Notes under the pieces: model-generated
What the model saw: the letters and a program-made list of their open reading frames with translations, nothing else
Database searches by the model: none
Told to the model about the DNA's origin: nothing
Translations under genes and position numbers: made by a program
In this document: positions 50,523 through 59,764 of the stretch, one piece after another
Numbering within the stretch: position 1 is the stretch's first letter
Layout of the letters: each line of letters begins with the position of its first letter
Assembly: GCA_027886865.1 (NCBI GenBank)
Contig: JAPCJR010000004.1
Location: 62,001 to 126,000 of the forward strand
Reading direction: 5' to 3'
Source: Nitrososphaerota archaeon
GTDB taxonomy: Archaea > Thermoproteota > Nitrososphaeria > Nitrososphaerales > UBA183
DNA length: 64,000 bases

Positions 50523-51100
50523 GCGATGAGCTCTATCTCCGCGGTGACGTCGTCAGAGACCAGATGCACGACGGTACCCTTGCGCGAGTGCGAGATGAGG
50601 TCGTCGAGCTTTACCAGGACGCCTGCGCACTCGGAACCGATCTCGAACATCTCATAGTCCGGGAACGCGGCAAAGCACCTCACCTTGAACTCGTCTATCT
50701 TTCCCTCCAGCGCGCTCTTCGCCGGGCCAATCGCCAGCAGCGCCTTCTTCTCGTCCGGCTTCAGCGGCTCGAGCTTGACGAACCACCCACTTCCGTAGGG
50801 GTCCTGGTTGAGGAGCTTCGGGTTCTCCTTCAAGAGCGAATTGACCTCGGTTATCCTGCCCGTGAGGGGTGACCTGACCGTGTCGAAGTGGCGCGGGCCC
50901 TCCGTCGAACCCAGACTCTTCCCCTTTTCGACCACCGTCCCGACATCCTTGAAGGAGACAGACGTCAGCGGTCCACTGAGCCAAGCGAGGACCGTGTCGA
51001 CGCCGAGCACCGCCTCGTCGCCCTCGAAGCGCGCCCAGACGTTCCTCTCCGGGTCGTAGAGCACGTCGTCAGCGAAGAGGCAGTTCTTGATCTTCTGCAA
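50438..51100 (-). CDS. GcvH-like domain fused to a TusA-like domain; lipoyl lysine replaced
   Basis: 220 residues. Residues 20-112 follow the H-protein fold of the glycine cleavage system (VWARFEGDEAVLGV, LSGPLTSVSFKDVG, the turn TEGPRHFDTVRSP, NPKLLNQDPYGSGWFVKL). The lipoylated Lys of the ESVKA turn is Arg at position 70, so lipoylation cannot occur there. Residues 138-218 match the TusA/SirA pattern: the conserved Cys is C158 in SECAGVLVKLDDLI, followed by VVHLVSDDVTAEIELIAW and FHFIIKK. It resembles a sulfur-carrier protein fused to an H-like scaffold. The TTG at 51100 follows elp3's end by 27 bases on the same strand. Confidence 0.6.
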   Translation of the reverse strand: MQKIKNCLFADDVLYDPERNVWARFEGDEAVLGVDTVLAWLSGPLTSVSFKDVGTVVEKGKSLGSTEGPRHFDTVRSPLTGRITEVNSLLKENPKLLNQDPYGSGWFVKLEPLKPDEKKALLAIGPAKSALEGKIDEFKVRCFAAFPDYEMFEIGSECAGVLVKLDDLISHSRKGTVVHLVSDDVTAEIELIAWSDRTHQEILETRREGNLFHFIIKKSH

Positions 51101-51127
51101 GGGACGACGGTCCAGTGGCCCCGATTC

Positions 51128-52732
51128 TTAAGCGAGCGGCTTGGCGACGTACGGCCCAAGGCGCGTGTAGCCGAACTTCTTGTAGTACTCCCTCGTCCCG
51201 ACGGCGCTGGTCACGAGCATGCACTTCGCCCCGAAACGCTCCCTCGCGTCCTTTTCCATCTCCCCGAGCAATGCCGCGCCCAGCCCCCGGTGCTGCCAGG
51301 CCGACTCGTTCTTCGCGTCTACCGGGACTACGGTCCCGTAAACCTTGAGCTCACGCACTACGCACGAGCCCTCCATCTCCTTCCGGTAGGCGCCCTCCGA
51401 AGGCTGCCGCATTCTGATGAACCCGGCGATCTTCCCAGACTTGGGGTACTCGAATGAGGCGAAGACCTCCTTGCCGCCAGATGCCATGTACTCCTCCTTC
51501 GTCAGCGTCAGCTCGTCCCCCTCGAGGTCGGCGGGGGACTCGAGCGCGACCTCTCTGCACCTGATGCAGTTGCACCGGGAGCCCTTCTCCGCGACCCTCC
51601 TGAGGACGAGCTCCCGGAGGTTTCCGGCGTTGGCTCCCGCCACGATGTCCTTCTCGGGGATCTCGCGCATTATCCTCATTATGCGATGCCAGCGAGGTAT
51701 GTGGGCCTTCATCTCGGCCAGCAGCTCGACCACAGACTCGAGGTCGTATGGCTTGTACGCGCCGGCCTGATAGAGTCTCGAGAGGACGGTGTCGCGGACG
51801 ACCAGCGTCGGATAGAGCTTCATCATGTCCGGGCGGAAGGACTCGTCGGCGAAGAGCCGCTTGAGGTCTTCGAGGTCCCATTCGGGGTTCGAGCCAGGCA
51901 GGCCGGGCATCATGTGCGCGCATATCTTCAGTCCCGCATCCCTCGCGACCTGGAACGCCTTCACGGTGTCCTCGACGGTGTGCCCTCTGTTGCTCTGCTT
52001 TAGCGGTCCGTCGTGAAGGCTCTGGACGCCTATCTCCAAGCGCGTGACCCCGTACGTGAGCATCAGGTCGATGTGCTCCGGTTCGCACCAATCGGGCTTT
52101 GACTCGATGGTCAGGCCCACACACCTGCTCGCGGCCGTCTCGTTCGCCCGCTGCGCCTCCTCGAGCGAGGGAGACTTGAAACCGTTCAAGCCGTCGTAGA
52201 CGTTCGTGACGAACGGGAGCTGATATTCCATGGGAAGAGCGATGAAGGTCCCGCCTTCGATGATGGTCTCGGCCTTTGAGGTGCTGTGCCCCTTCTCGTA
52301 GTACTTCCTGAGCGACCGGCGGGCCTGCAGGTACGGGTCGTAATTGAGGCCCTTGGCGATCCGCTGGCTCGGCCCATCGGGCATGTAACTCTGGGGGGTG
52401 CCGATTCGGGGGCCACCAGGGCAGAACGTGCAGGTGCCGTGGGGGCAGGTGAAGGGTGCCGAGAACACGGTGACGATGATTATCCCCGACGCGCTCCGCC
52501 TCGGGTGGATGCGGAGGAGCTCGCCGTAGCGATCTCGCTCGCCCTCGGGGAGCGTCATCAAGATGGAGGAGTTGGAGATGAACTTGTCGAGATGGTATTT
52601 CACCGCGATTATTTTCTTCCTCTTCTCCAACTGGGACCGCTCGTCCACCTCGCCGGAGAGGATGAGCTCCGCTAGTTCGTGAAGCGCTTGCTGTTCAGAA
52701 ACTGAGTCTGTTTGCTTCAGACTCGCTGCCAA
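51128..52732 (-). CDS. elp3: tRNA uridine-34 acetyltransferase, archaeal Elp3
   Basis: 534 residues joining a radical SAM domain and a C-terminal GNAT acetyltransferase domain; it adds a carboxymethyl-type group to tRNA wobble U34. The radical SAM cluster motif is C96-C101-C104 in [13 protein letters not shown]. The following [22 protein letters not shown] and VQSLHDGPL segments and the zinc-type CNCIRCREV (a Cys cluster near 405-410) are typical of Elp3. The GNAT part includes [17 protein letters not shown]. No other Elongator subunit is expected in archaea. The start TTG at 52732 overlaps the end of rps30e by 16 bases. Confidence 0.94.
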   Translation of the reverse strand: MAASLKQTDSVSEQQALHELAELILSGEVDERSQLEKRKKIIAVKYHLDKFISNSSILMTLPEGERDRYGELLRIHPRRSASGIIIVTVFSAPFTCPHGTCTFCPGGPRIGTPQSYMPDGPSQRIAKGLNYDPYLQARRSLRKYYEKGHSTSKAETIIEGGTFIALPMEYQLPFVTNVYDGLNGFKSPSLEEAQRANETAASRCVGLTIESKPDWCEPEHIDLMLTYGVTRLEIGVQSLHDGPLKQSNRGHTVEDTVKAFQVARDAGLKICAHMMPGLPGSNPEWDLEDLKRLFADESFRPDMMKLYPTLVVRDTVLSRLYQAGAYKPYDLESVVELLAEMKAHIPRWHRIMRIMREIPEKDIVAGANAGNLRELVLRRVAEKGSRCNCIRCREVALESPADLEGDELTLTKEEYMASGGKEVFASFEYPKSGKIAGFIRMRQPSEGAYRKEMEGSCVVRELKVYGTVVPVDAKNESAWQHRGLGAALLGEMEKDARERFGAKCMLVTSAVGTREYYKKFGYTRLGPYVAKPLA

Positions 52733-52884
52733 TTCTGTCCGGGCTTTCTCTTGAGGGTGAATCTCTTGACGTAGGTCATCTTGTTCCTGACCTTTGGAAT
52801 CTTACTCTTGTGGACCTTACCTTCAATTTTCGGAGTCTGGCCTCTTACCTTCCCCGCTTTAGTGAGACTTCCGTGAGTTGGCAA
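52717..52884 (-). CDS. rps30e: Ribosomal protein S30e
   Basis: The small, very basic 40S-type protein S30e (55 residues). The [18 protein letters not shown] start and the [11 protein letters not shown] end match the archaeal family. The frame stays open upstream to 52986, but homology begins with LPTHGSL, so the start is TTG at 52884. CTATATACC (52920-52928) would place the transcript start about 15 bases upstream. It is the first gene of the unit that continues with elp3, the GcvH-like/TusA-like fusion and the EamA transporter. S30e is found in Crenarchaeota-like and Thaumarchaeota-like lineages but is missing from most Euryarchaeota. Confidence 0.9.
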   Translation of the reverse strand: MPTHGSLTKAGKVRGQTPKIEGKVHKSKIPKVRNKMTYVKRFTLKRKPGQNWQRV

Positions 52885-53019
52885 CCAAATGCACCGATTT
52901 GATTCTCTCGTCCACTGAGAGGTATATAGTCTTAGCGTATCACTTGATGCGCGCCGAACGACCCGAGACGCGCCGCGTCCGACCAACGCTTATTATTACC
53001 GGGCGGGCTGCTTCGCGTG

Positions 53020-53583
53020 ATGCAATCCTTCAACAATAATTTTGAGGACAAGAGCACCGAGCAAGGTTTCCAGTTCATCTTCAAGTGCGAGATCTGCGGC
53101 AGCCCATATGAGCCTCCATTCGTGGCCTCGGAAGAGGCGAGGGAGAAGGCGGTGTTTAACAAGGTTGCACAGTTCGGCGGGATGTTCTCGAACAAGGCTT
53201 CGCTGGCCGGCGCGTTGGGGGGCCAGGCGTACCAGACCCCCCAATGGAACAAGGAGCACGATGCGGCGCTCCAGAAGGCCAATGCCCAGGCGATCAGCCA
53301 CTTCCACCAGTGTCCCAAGTGCCAGAAATACGTCTGTGACAACGACTGGAAGGCGGACGTCTCGCTCTGCACGGTCGATGCCGCCGCGGCGACCAAGACG
53401 CCAGCGGTCCCGCAGCCCGAATTCGCGATCCCGGCTGTCTGCCCAAAGTGCGGCCAGCCCTCGGGAGGCGGGAAGTTCTGCAACAACTGCGGGGCGCCGC
53501 TCGGACCGGTCAAGTGCGCCGCGTGCGGGACGGAGAACGTCCCAGGAGCGAAGTTCTGCAGCGGCTGCGGCGCGAAGCTCTAA
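53020..53583 (+). CDS. Zinc-ribbon protein, unknown function
   Basis: 187 residues. An N-terminal domain with FKCEICGSPYEPP (Cys pair near 23-26) and a central QCPKCQKYVCDNDW block is followed by a double zinc ribbon at the C-terminus (VCPKCGQP, FCNNCGAP, KCAACGTE and FCSGCGAK). The central part (residues 40-90) is helical with Gly-rich segments. No signal peptide and no helix crosses the membrane. It may be a protein-protein adaptor. The ATG at 53020 follows CTTATTATTA (52987-52996), consistent with a leaderless transcript; an upstream GTG at 53017 is one codon earlier. It diverges from the rps30e unit. Confidence 0.7.
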   Translation: MQSFNNNFEDKSTEQGFQFIFKCEICGSPYEPPFVASEEAREKAVFNKVAQFGGMFSNKASLAGALGGQAYQTPQWNKEHDAALQKANAQAISHFHQCPKCQKYVCDNDWKADVSLCTVDAAAATKTPAVPQPEFAIPAVCPKCGQPSGGGKFCNNCGAPLGPVKCAACGTENVPGAKFCSGCGAKL

Positions 53584-53644
53584 GGCGGCCTTGCGCTAGC
53601 CTTAATTCGCAACGTCGTGGCGAGCTGCGGCAGCGATCGATGCA

Positions 53645-54013
53645 TTGGTCGAGATAGAATACCTGCCGTACCAGAAGATCATAATTCACGAGGTCAGGAA
53701 GCTCGAGGTCCAGGAGTTTCTGAACTGGGTGGCCTCCCAGGTCGAGGCCCAGAAACAGGGAGGGACCCCGAGCGTCAACTGGGTGGACGGGGTCGCGTTC
53801 CTCACCGGCGAGTTCATGGCCACTCCCGAGCTCGTCTCGGAGAACCTGAAGGGGCGCATCCACTACGCGGTGGTATTCTTCACGGAGACCAGCTACACTC
53901 CCGAGAAGAGGGTCACTTTGAACGGAAGGGACTCGACGGTGCGCTTCTCCAAGGGTGAGACCAACCCCAACTTCGTGGAACTCGCGAAGTTCCTGAAGAC
54001 CCTCAAGATGTAG
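53645..54013 (+). CDS. Unknown small protein, intact homologue of the frameshifted gene at 42438-42820
   Basis: 122 residues: VEIEYLPYQKIIIHEVRKLEV (beta-strand plus helix), EAQKQGGTPSVNWVDGVAFL (strand with conserved WVDGVAF) and a C-terminal part that ends FVELAKFLKTLKM. No named family is recognised; the pattern suggests a small alpha/beta fold. The TTG at 53645 is used. It lies 61 bases after the zinc-ribbon gene, so they may be co-transcribed. Conservation with a decayed second copy in the accessory patch shows that it belongs to a duplicated family in this genome. Confidence 0.65.
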   Translation: MVEIEYLPYQKIIIHEVRKLEVQEFLNWVASQVEAQKQGGTPSVNWVDGVAFLTGEFMATPELVSENLKGRIHYAVVFFTETSYTPEKRVTLNGRDSTVRFSKGETNPNFVELAKFLKTLKM

Positions 54014-54081
54014 CGGCCTCGAGCGCGCCATCCCACAGGCCTCGGAAACGCTTAAAGCGCATCGGGGGCACTTGATGCCAG

Positions 54082-55422
54082 TTGCAGCGTTCCGAGATCA
54101 GGCGGGCAATCAAGGAGCACAACGTCAGCATGCTCGGCGTCAGTTACGTCGATTTCACCGGCATCGCTCGTATGAAGCCGACGACGAGCGGAGAGCTGGA
54201 CTCCCTTCTTGATGTCGGGGTCAAGACCTCGCGCGCCAACTTCGCATACAGCCACAACGACCAGCCGGTCCGGGGAGCATCGATGAACATCTCGCAGGGA
54301 GACTTTGCGATAGTGGCGGACCCGGACACCTTCGTGATTCCAAGCTACACGAGCGGGGTCGGCCGCTTCCTCGGCGACCTCCACGAGAAGGACGGGAGCA
54401 TCTCCAAGCTCTGCACACGGAGCTTCTACCGGCGCGTCCTCGAGCGCGCGGCTGCCAAGGGGTATCGTTTCGAAGTCGGCTTCGAGGGCGAGTTCCACCT
54501 CTTGAGGCGCGAGGAGGGGAGGCCGGTAAAAGCGGACAACTACTTCACGCACAGTCAGGACGGGTTCAACGTCCACCACCAGTTCATCACAGACCTGGTC
54601 GCTGCGCTGCGCTCGGTCAACGTGGAGACGACCAAGGGTCACGTGGAGGGTGGGCGCGGACAACTCGAGTTCGATATCAAACATCACGAGGGGATGAAGG
54701 CGGCGGACGACATCGTCTACTTCAAGGACGCTACCAAGGCGGTGGCCCGGAAACACGGCTACATCGCGTCTTTCATGCCGAAGATAGGCCACGACTGGTG
54801 GGGGAACGGGATGCACCTCCACATGAGCATGTGGAACGCGACCGGGAAGAACCTATTCGCGGACGAGAAGGACGAGAAGATGGGACTCAGCCCCCTGGCG
54901 TACCACTTCATCGGCGGCCTCCTCGACCACCTGCCGGCCCTGTCCGCCGTGGCCGCTTCCATGCCCAACTCGTACAAGCGGCTGCTACCGGGCAAGTGGA
55001 ACGCAGACGCCGCTGTCTACGGCGCGGGGGCGAGGGGCGCGGCGGTCAGGATACCAGACGAGAGGGGCAAGTCGACGAGGCTGGAGTGCAGGTTCCCGGA
55101 CGGCGCGATGAACCCGTACCTGGCCCTCGGCTGCATCCTGGCTTGCGGTCTGGAGGGAGTGGAGAAGAAGACGGACCCCGGCGCCCCGCTGTCGGTAGAC
55201 CTGTCATCGTTGACGGACAGGGAGATCAAAAGCAAGGGGCTAGCGCTAATGCCGAGGTCCCTCACCGAGGCGATCTCGGAGTTCGAGAAGGACGACTGCC
55301 TGAGGAAGGCCATGGGGGACGTGATGTTCGAGGAATACGCGAAGAACAAGGAGCAGGAGGCCGCGCAGATGGCCGACAAGGTGACCCAGTACGAGGTCGA
55401 CAACCTCCTCGACCTTTACTGA
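54082..55422 (+). CDS. Glutamine synthetase-like enzyme (GlnA family, gamma-glutamyl-amine type)
   Basis: 446 residues of the GS fold that forms a gamma-glutamyl amide. The metal and Glu residues are seen as FEGEFHLL (E135, E137), HVEGGRGQLEFDI (E189, E196) and MHLHMSMWN (H245, H247); the NSYKRLLPG and ECRFPDGAMNPYLALG segments follow. Position and substitutions (ECRFPDGA in place of EFRCPDPS) place it in the branch that gamma-glutamylates amines rather than in the ammonia-assimilating type; this is from family knowledge. The TTG at 54082 follows GCTTAAAGC (54051-54059) by about 27 bases. It is followed at 51 bases by the FluG-type amidohydrolase. Confidence 0.8.
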   Translation: MQRSEIRRAIKEHNVSMLGVSYVDFTGIARMKPTTSGELDSLLDVGVKTSRANFAYSHNDQPVRGASMNISQGDFAIVADPDTFVIPSYTSGVGRFLGDLHEKDGSISKLCTRSFYRRVLERAAAKGYRFEVGFEGEFHLLRREEGRPVKADNYFTHSQDGFNVHHQFITDLVAALRSVNVETTKGHVEGGRGQLEFDIKHHEGMKAADDIVYFKDATKAVARKHGYIASFMPKIGHDWWGNGMHLHMSMWNATGKNLFADEKDEKMGLSPLAYHFIGGLLDHLPALSAVAASMPNSYKRLLPGKWNADAAVYGAGARGAAVRIPDERGKSTRLECRFPDGAMNPYLALGCILACGLEGVEKKTDPGAPLSVDLSSLTDREIKSKGLALMPRSLTEAISEFEKDDCLRKAMGDVMFEEYAKNKEQEAAQMADKVTQYEVDNLLDLY

Positions 55423-55473
55423 GCCGGCTGAGAAGGCGGCCGTCGGGAACGCATATTAGACCGCCGCAGGCCG

Positions 55474-56655
55474 ATGGATGAAGCGTTGAAGCTAGACTTC
55501 TCGTCCTATCCGATAATAGACAATCACTGCCATCCCTGGTCGGACGATACCAAGGAGATTACGAAGGAGCTGTTCATCAACCTGATGAACATGGGAGGCC
55601 TGTCTGCGGACGAAGCGAAGGACCCGGAGAACGTCATACATTCAGAGTTCACCCCGATGGGCAGGCAGATCATCCACCACATGGCCAGGTTCCTGGGCTG
55701 CAGCCCCCATCTTACGGACGTGATCGAGGCGCGGAACAAGAGGACCCGGTCCGACTACTGGCTGTACAGCTCGGAGCTGCTCCTCGACGCTCGGATCGAG
55801 GGCCTGATTGTCGATGACGGTTACTCGGAGGTCTCTGTGGGGAGCGGGCTAGCGAGGAACAACTTCGAGGAGTTTGAGGACAAGGTCTCCGTACCGATAA
55901 GGCGCGTGGCAAGGATCGAGCCCAGGTTCCAGACCGCCGTCGACGAGTCGAAGGACTTCGACGATTTCGTCGCCAGATTCGACCAGTCGATAACCGACGC
56001 CGCCAAGAAGCAAGGCGCCGTCGCGTTCAAGTCTGTCATCGCCTACAGGACGGGGCTTCACATTGACCACACCACCGACCCGCAGGTCTTCGAGGACTAC
56101 AAGCGCTCAAAGGCGACGCGGGCGCGGGACGTCAAGCACATACGGGACTGGTACGTGAGGCGGGTGATCGCGATGTGCAGGGACTTGGGTACGGCCTTCC
56201 ATGTCCACGCCGGCATGGGGGACATCGACGTCGTCTTCGACAAGTCCAACCCCATGCAGCTTTATGGGCTGCTCAAGGACCCCGAGACGTGGAAGACCAA
56301 GGTCTTCCTGATCCATGGAGGGTATCCGTTCTCCCAGGAGGCGGCGTTCTACGCGAACGCACTGAAGAACGTCTACGTCGACCTCTCCGAGATGATACCG
56401 TTCGCCAGCGTCCCCGGCGCGATAGAGAAGACGACGCAGATACTGGACATGGCCCCGCCCGCGAGGGTGGTCTTTGGCTCCGACGGGGTGGTGATACCGG
56501 AGATACATTGGGCCGGCGCCAAGATCGGAAGACAGGTGCTGGAGGAGTCGCTGGGCACGTTCGTGCGCACTGGGGTCTATGACGAGGAGGAAGCGCACCA
56601 GGCCGCCAAGATGATCCTCGCCGAGAACGCGAGGCGCGTCTACAAGCCCTGGTGA
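55474..56655 (+). CDS. Amidohydrolase of the FluG/Amidohydro-rel type
   Basis: 393 residues of a TIM-barrel amidohydrolase. The first metal pair is IDNHCHP (H18, H20), an intermediate GAVAFKSVIAYRTGL strand, FHVHAGMGD (His), VFLIHGGYP (His) and VVFGSDG (Asp) complete the pattern. In fungi FluG fuses this domain to a GS domain; here the two are separate genes in order with the GS gene first. Hydrolysis of an amide or decarboxylation is possible. The ATG at 55474 follows GCATATTAG (55451-55459) by about 20 bases. It converges on the aminotransferase gene with a 4-base gap. Confidence 0.8.
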   Translation: MDEALKLDFSSYPIIDNHCHPWSDDTKEITKELFINLMNMGGLSADEAKDPENVIHSEFTPMGRQIIHHMARFLGCSPHLTDVIEARNKRTRSDYWLYSSELLLDARIEGLIVDDGYSEVSVGSGLARNNFEEFEDKVSVPIRRVARIEPRFQTAVDESKDFDDFVARFDQSITDAAKKQGAVAFKSVIAYRTGLHIDHTTDPQVFEDYKRSKATRARDVKHIRDWYVRRVIAMCRDLGTAFHVHAGMGDIDVVFDKSNPMQLYGLLKDPETWKTKVFLIHGGYPFSQEAAFYANALKNVYVDLSEMIPFASVPGAIEKTTQILDMAPPARVVFGSDGVVIPEIHWAGAKIGRQVLEESLGTFVRTGVYDEEEAHQAAKMILAENARRVYKPW

Positions 56656-56659
56656 CCCG

Positions 56660-57994
56660 CTACATCCCGGTGTACCCGCGGACTGCGGAGTCCGGGACCC
56701 GGCCCTTCTCAACGTCCCCTATTGCGCGGTCAAGTATCTCGGCACCCGCGTCGAGCTCCTCCTGTGTGATGACGAGGGGCGGAGTGAGCTCAATGACGTT
56801 GCCGTCGTCACCCACGAACACCGTCAGGAGGCCCAGCTCCCAGGCACGATAGACTATCTTCGCCGTCTCGACCCGCGCAGGGGTCTTCTTCTTCCGGTCC
56901 TTGACGAACTCTATCCCGAGCAGCAACCCCTCGCCCCGGACGTCCCCGATCAGCGGGTGGTCTTGTTTCATCTCCTCCAGCCTCTTCTTGAAGGACCTCC
57001 CCAGCTTCGCCGCTCTCTCGGGCAGCCTGTCTCGCTCGATGATGTTGATCGTCGCTATCCCGGCCGCCGTCCCTATCGCGTTCCCCACGAGAGTAGAGTA
57101 TGCGAAGCCCTGGGGGAAGAGCTCCTCTCTGGCCACCAGCGCCCCCACGGGTATCCCTGAAGCGATCGACTTCCCAAGCGCCACAGCGTCGGGCACCACC
57201 CCCGTGTGGTCGACGCCGAACATCTTGCCCGTCCTGCCGAACCCTATCTTGACCTCGTCGGCGACGAGCGCGATCCCGAATTTGTCGGCGGTCTTCCTCA
57301 GTTTCGGGAGATACTCTTTGGGCGGGATGACGTCGCCGGAGTCGCTCTGCATCGCCTCCACGAGCATGAAGGCGGTGTCGTCGGGCGGGCAGACGTGCTT
57401 GAAGAGCTGTTCCTCGATGAAGCCGCTGGCGCAGTATACGCCGCAGCTCGGATACTCGAGGCCGTAGGGGCACCTGTAGCAGTACGCGTATGGGACCTTG
57501 GAGACCATGCTCGGGACGCGATATCTGGACGTGGACATGATCCCGCCCATCGCTAGCCCCGCCAGGTCGACCCCGTGCATGCCCCCGAAGAACGTGACGG
57601 CCCGCTCTCGGTTGGTGGACACGGGGAAGAGCTTGTAGGCCGCCGCGCAAGCGTCGGTCCCAGAGTGGCCGAACCAGACGCGCTTGTCGAAACCCCCCGG
57701 AGTCATCGAGATGAGCTTCTCGGCGAACCGTACCGTGGTCTCGCTTGGGAAGGTGCCGCCCGGAAGTCCGGCGGAGCGGGCCAGCTCCTGCTCGACGGCG
57801 TCGACCACCTCCGGATTGGAGAATCCCACTCCCGCGACCGTCCATCCGGCGTTGAAGTCGATGTAGTCCCTGCCATCTATGTCGGTCACGGTGGACCCGT
57901 GGGCCTCCCTCACGATGAGCGGATAGTACATCACTTTGCTGGGGGCGGCGATCGCCCGGTTCAGCCTCTCGATGACCTTGTCGGCCTTCTTCAC
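56660..57994 (-). CDS. Class III PLP-dependent aminotransferase (GABA/omega-amine type)
   Basis: 444 residues of an aminotransferase on an omega-amine or GABA-like substrate. The PLP Asp is in LVADEVKIGFGRTG (D246), the lysine is K275 in VALGKSIASG, and WFGHSGTDAC and GDVIPP are the other conserved blocks. A Cys cluster CYRCPYG and CGVYC (C172, C175, C184 and C188) is present; in animal GABA aminotransferase a CxxC near this region binds a 2Fe-2S cluster. The GTG at 57994 is about 25 bases after TTTATTATTTC (58017-58027). It is on the opposite strand to the GS and amidohydrolase genes. Confidence 0.87.
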   Translation of the reverse strand: MKKADKVIERLNRAIAAPSKVMYYPLIVREAHGSTVTDIDGRDYIDFNAGWTVAGVGFSNPEVVDAVEQELARSAGLPGGTFPSETTVRFAEKLISMTPGGFDKRVWFGHSGTDACAAAYKLFPVSTNRERAVTFFGGMHGVDLAGLAMGGIMSTSRYRVPSMVSKVPYAYCYRCPYGLEYPSCGVYCASGFIEEQLFKHVCPPDDTAFMLVEAMQSDSGDVIPPKEYLPKLRKTADKFGIALVADEVKIGFGRTGKMFGVDHTGVVPDAVALGKSIASGIPVGALVAREELFPQGFAYSTLVGNAIGTAAGIATINIIERDRLPERAAKLGRSFKKRLEEMKQDHPLIGDVRGEGLLLGIEFVKDRKKKTPARVETAKIVYRAWELGLLTVFVGDDGNVIELTPPLVITQEELDAGAEILDRAIGDVEKGRVPDSAVRGYTGM

Positions 57995-58032
57995 GCCGTC
58001 TGGTTTAGTCCGGTCGAAATAATAAACGGTTC

Positions 58033-59628
58033 TCAGTACGACGCGACCGAGCCCTGCCTCCTCGAGTCGGCCCCGCCGCTGAGCTCGCCGCGCTCACCGA
58101 CGAGCACGGCGCTCACCCCTCCGAAGTAGACATCGAAACCGGGCTTCATCTGCACGTAGTTCGGCGTCTCTAAGTCGAAGCCCATCTCGTGGAGCTGCTG
58201 CCTGACCGTGGGCTTGATCCTGCTCTCGACCTTGAGCGACCCCGAGCCCTGATAGTGGAAGCGCGGCGCGTCGACGGCCTTCTGTATCTCCAGCGAGTGG
58301 TCGATGACGTTGAGGATCGTCTGGAGGATGGCGGTGACTATCCTCGGGCCGCCGGCGCTGCCCGCCACGAGGTAGGGTGCCCCGTCCTTGAGTAACAGCG
58401 TGGGCGTCATGTTGCTGACGGGCCTCCTGCCTGCGCCGATGGCGTTCGGGCCGCCCCGCCCCACGTCGAAATCGTGCATCGTGTCGTTGAGGAAGAAGCC
58501 GGTGCCCGGGGCGACGACCCCGGAGCCGAAGTAACACTCCAGCGACTCGGTGACGGCGGCGACGTTCCGGTCCTTGTCGACGATGCTAAGGTGCGTGGTC
58601 CAGTTCTTCGCGGCCGTGTCGGAGCCCGCGCCCCTCTCTCCCCGTCCGAACCACAGCTTCGCCGCGTACTCCTTGGAGACGAGCCTGTCTGTGTCCGCCT
58701 TCACGAAGGCCGGGTCCCCGACCTGCCTCTTGAGGTCGGGCCAGACCACCGCAAGGGCCTTCGCCACCGTCGCTATCGTCTCCGCTGAGTTGAGCCCCAT
58801 ACCGCCCAGGTCGAGGTCCTCGAAGATGTTCAGGAGCTGGATTATCGCGGTCCCTCCCATGCTTGGCGGAGGCATAGCATGCACCTCGAACCCCCGGTAG
58901 GTCCCCTTCACGGGTTTCCTAACCCTGATGGAATAGTCAGCAAGGTCCTCCTCGTCGACGACGCCGCCGTTCCGCGACATCTCGCCTGCTATAGCTCTGG
59001 CCACCTCGCCGGCGTAGAAGGCGTCGAGTCCTCCTTTCACCACGGCATCTAGCGTCTTTGCGAAGTTCGGGCTGAGTTTGGTCTCCCCCTTTCTGTATGG
59101 CCGGCCGTCTCGCAGCCATTCCTTTCCGGATTCTGGGAATCTCCTGAACTTCTGCATGGTGTTGTCGGTGTTGTTCGACATTATCGCCGCAAGGTACGGG
59201 CTGACCTCGAAGCCCTTGCGGGCGAACGAGATGGCCTGCGAAGCGACGTCCGCGAACTTCAGGCGCCCGTAGTTCTCGAGCGCGTACGAGAGGCCAGCTA
59301 TGGTGCCCGGGACACCGACCGAGCGATGACCCATGCTGTTCGCAAAATCCTTCGGGGAGCCGTCGGCGTCCAGTTCGAACATGTTTGCCTTGGCCCGACG
59401 CGGCGCAGTCTCGCGATAGTCGATGTAGAGGGTCTCTTCGTCCTTGAGGCGGACCATCATGAACCCTCCCCCTCCTATGCCCGAGAATGCGGGCGCGACC
59501 ACCCCGAGGACCAGGCTGGTAGCTACCGCCGCGTCCACTGCGTTGCCTCCGGCCTTCATGGCCTTCACCCCGGCCGCTGAGGCGAGAGGATGGGCGGATG
59601 CCACGAGGCCGCTGGACCGAGGACTCAC
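58033..59628 (-). CDS. ggt: Gamma-glutamyltransferase (GGT), without signal peptide
   Basis: 531 residues of the Ntn-hydrolase GGT family, which hydrolyses or transfers gamma-glutamyl groups. The proenzyme cuts before the catalytic Thr, seen here as T344 in NWTTHLSIVD. Substrate residues are in GVVAPAFSGIGGGGFMM, PPPSMGGTAI, GRGGPNAIGAGRRPVSNMTP and GSAGGPRI. There is no N-terminal signal or membrane helix, so it is likely cytosolic; bacterial GGTs are mostly periplasmic. In a gamma-glutamylated amine pathway it could take the place of the PuuD hydrolase. The GTG at 59628 lies about 25 bases after CATATTTTTTAACG (59648-59661). Confidence 0.9.
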   Translation of the reverse strand: MSPRSSGLVASAHPLASAAGVKAMKAGGNAVDAAVATSLVLGVVAPAFSGIGGGGFMMVRLKDEETLYIDYRETAPRRAKANMFELDADGSPKDFANSMGHRSVGVPGTIAGLSYALENYGRLKFADVASQAISFARKGFEVSPYLAAIMSNNTDNTMQKFRRFPESGKEWLRDGRPYRKGETKLSPNFAKTLDAVVKGGLDAFYAGEVARAIAGEMSRNGGVVDEEDLADYSIRVRKPVKGTYRGFEVHAMPPPSMGGTAIIQLLNIFEDLDLGGMGLNSAETIATVAKALAVVWPDLKRQVGDPAFVKADTDRLVSKEYAAKLWFGRGERGAGSDTAAKNWTTHLSIVDKDRNVAAVTESLECYFGSGVVAPGTGFFLNDTMHDFDVGRGGPNAIGAGRRPVSNMTPTLLLKDGAPYLVAGSAGGPRIVTAILQTILNVIDHSLEIQKAVDAPRFHYQGSGSLKVESRIKPTVRQQLHEMGFDLETPNYVQMKPGFDVYFGGVSAVLVGERGELSGGADSRRQGSVASY

Positions 59629-59764
59629 GCACCGACGGGAGCAGCCGCGTTAAAAAATATGCGGCGCGGTAGATGAACGGGTACCCGACTACCCCGTTCA
59701 CTCCTTCGAAGTCTAGGCATCCAGATGAAAGGTCGAGGATGAATGTACTTTCAAATCGCCGCTC

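Noticed and set aside
50438..51100. A true glycine cleavage H protein
   Set aside because: The lipoyl lysine is absent, the C-terminal TusA-like part is extra, and no P or T protein gene is nearby
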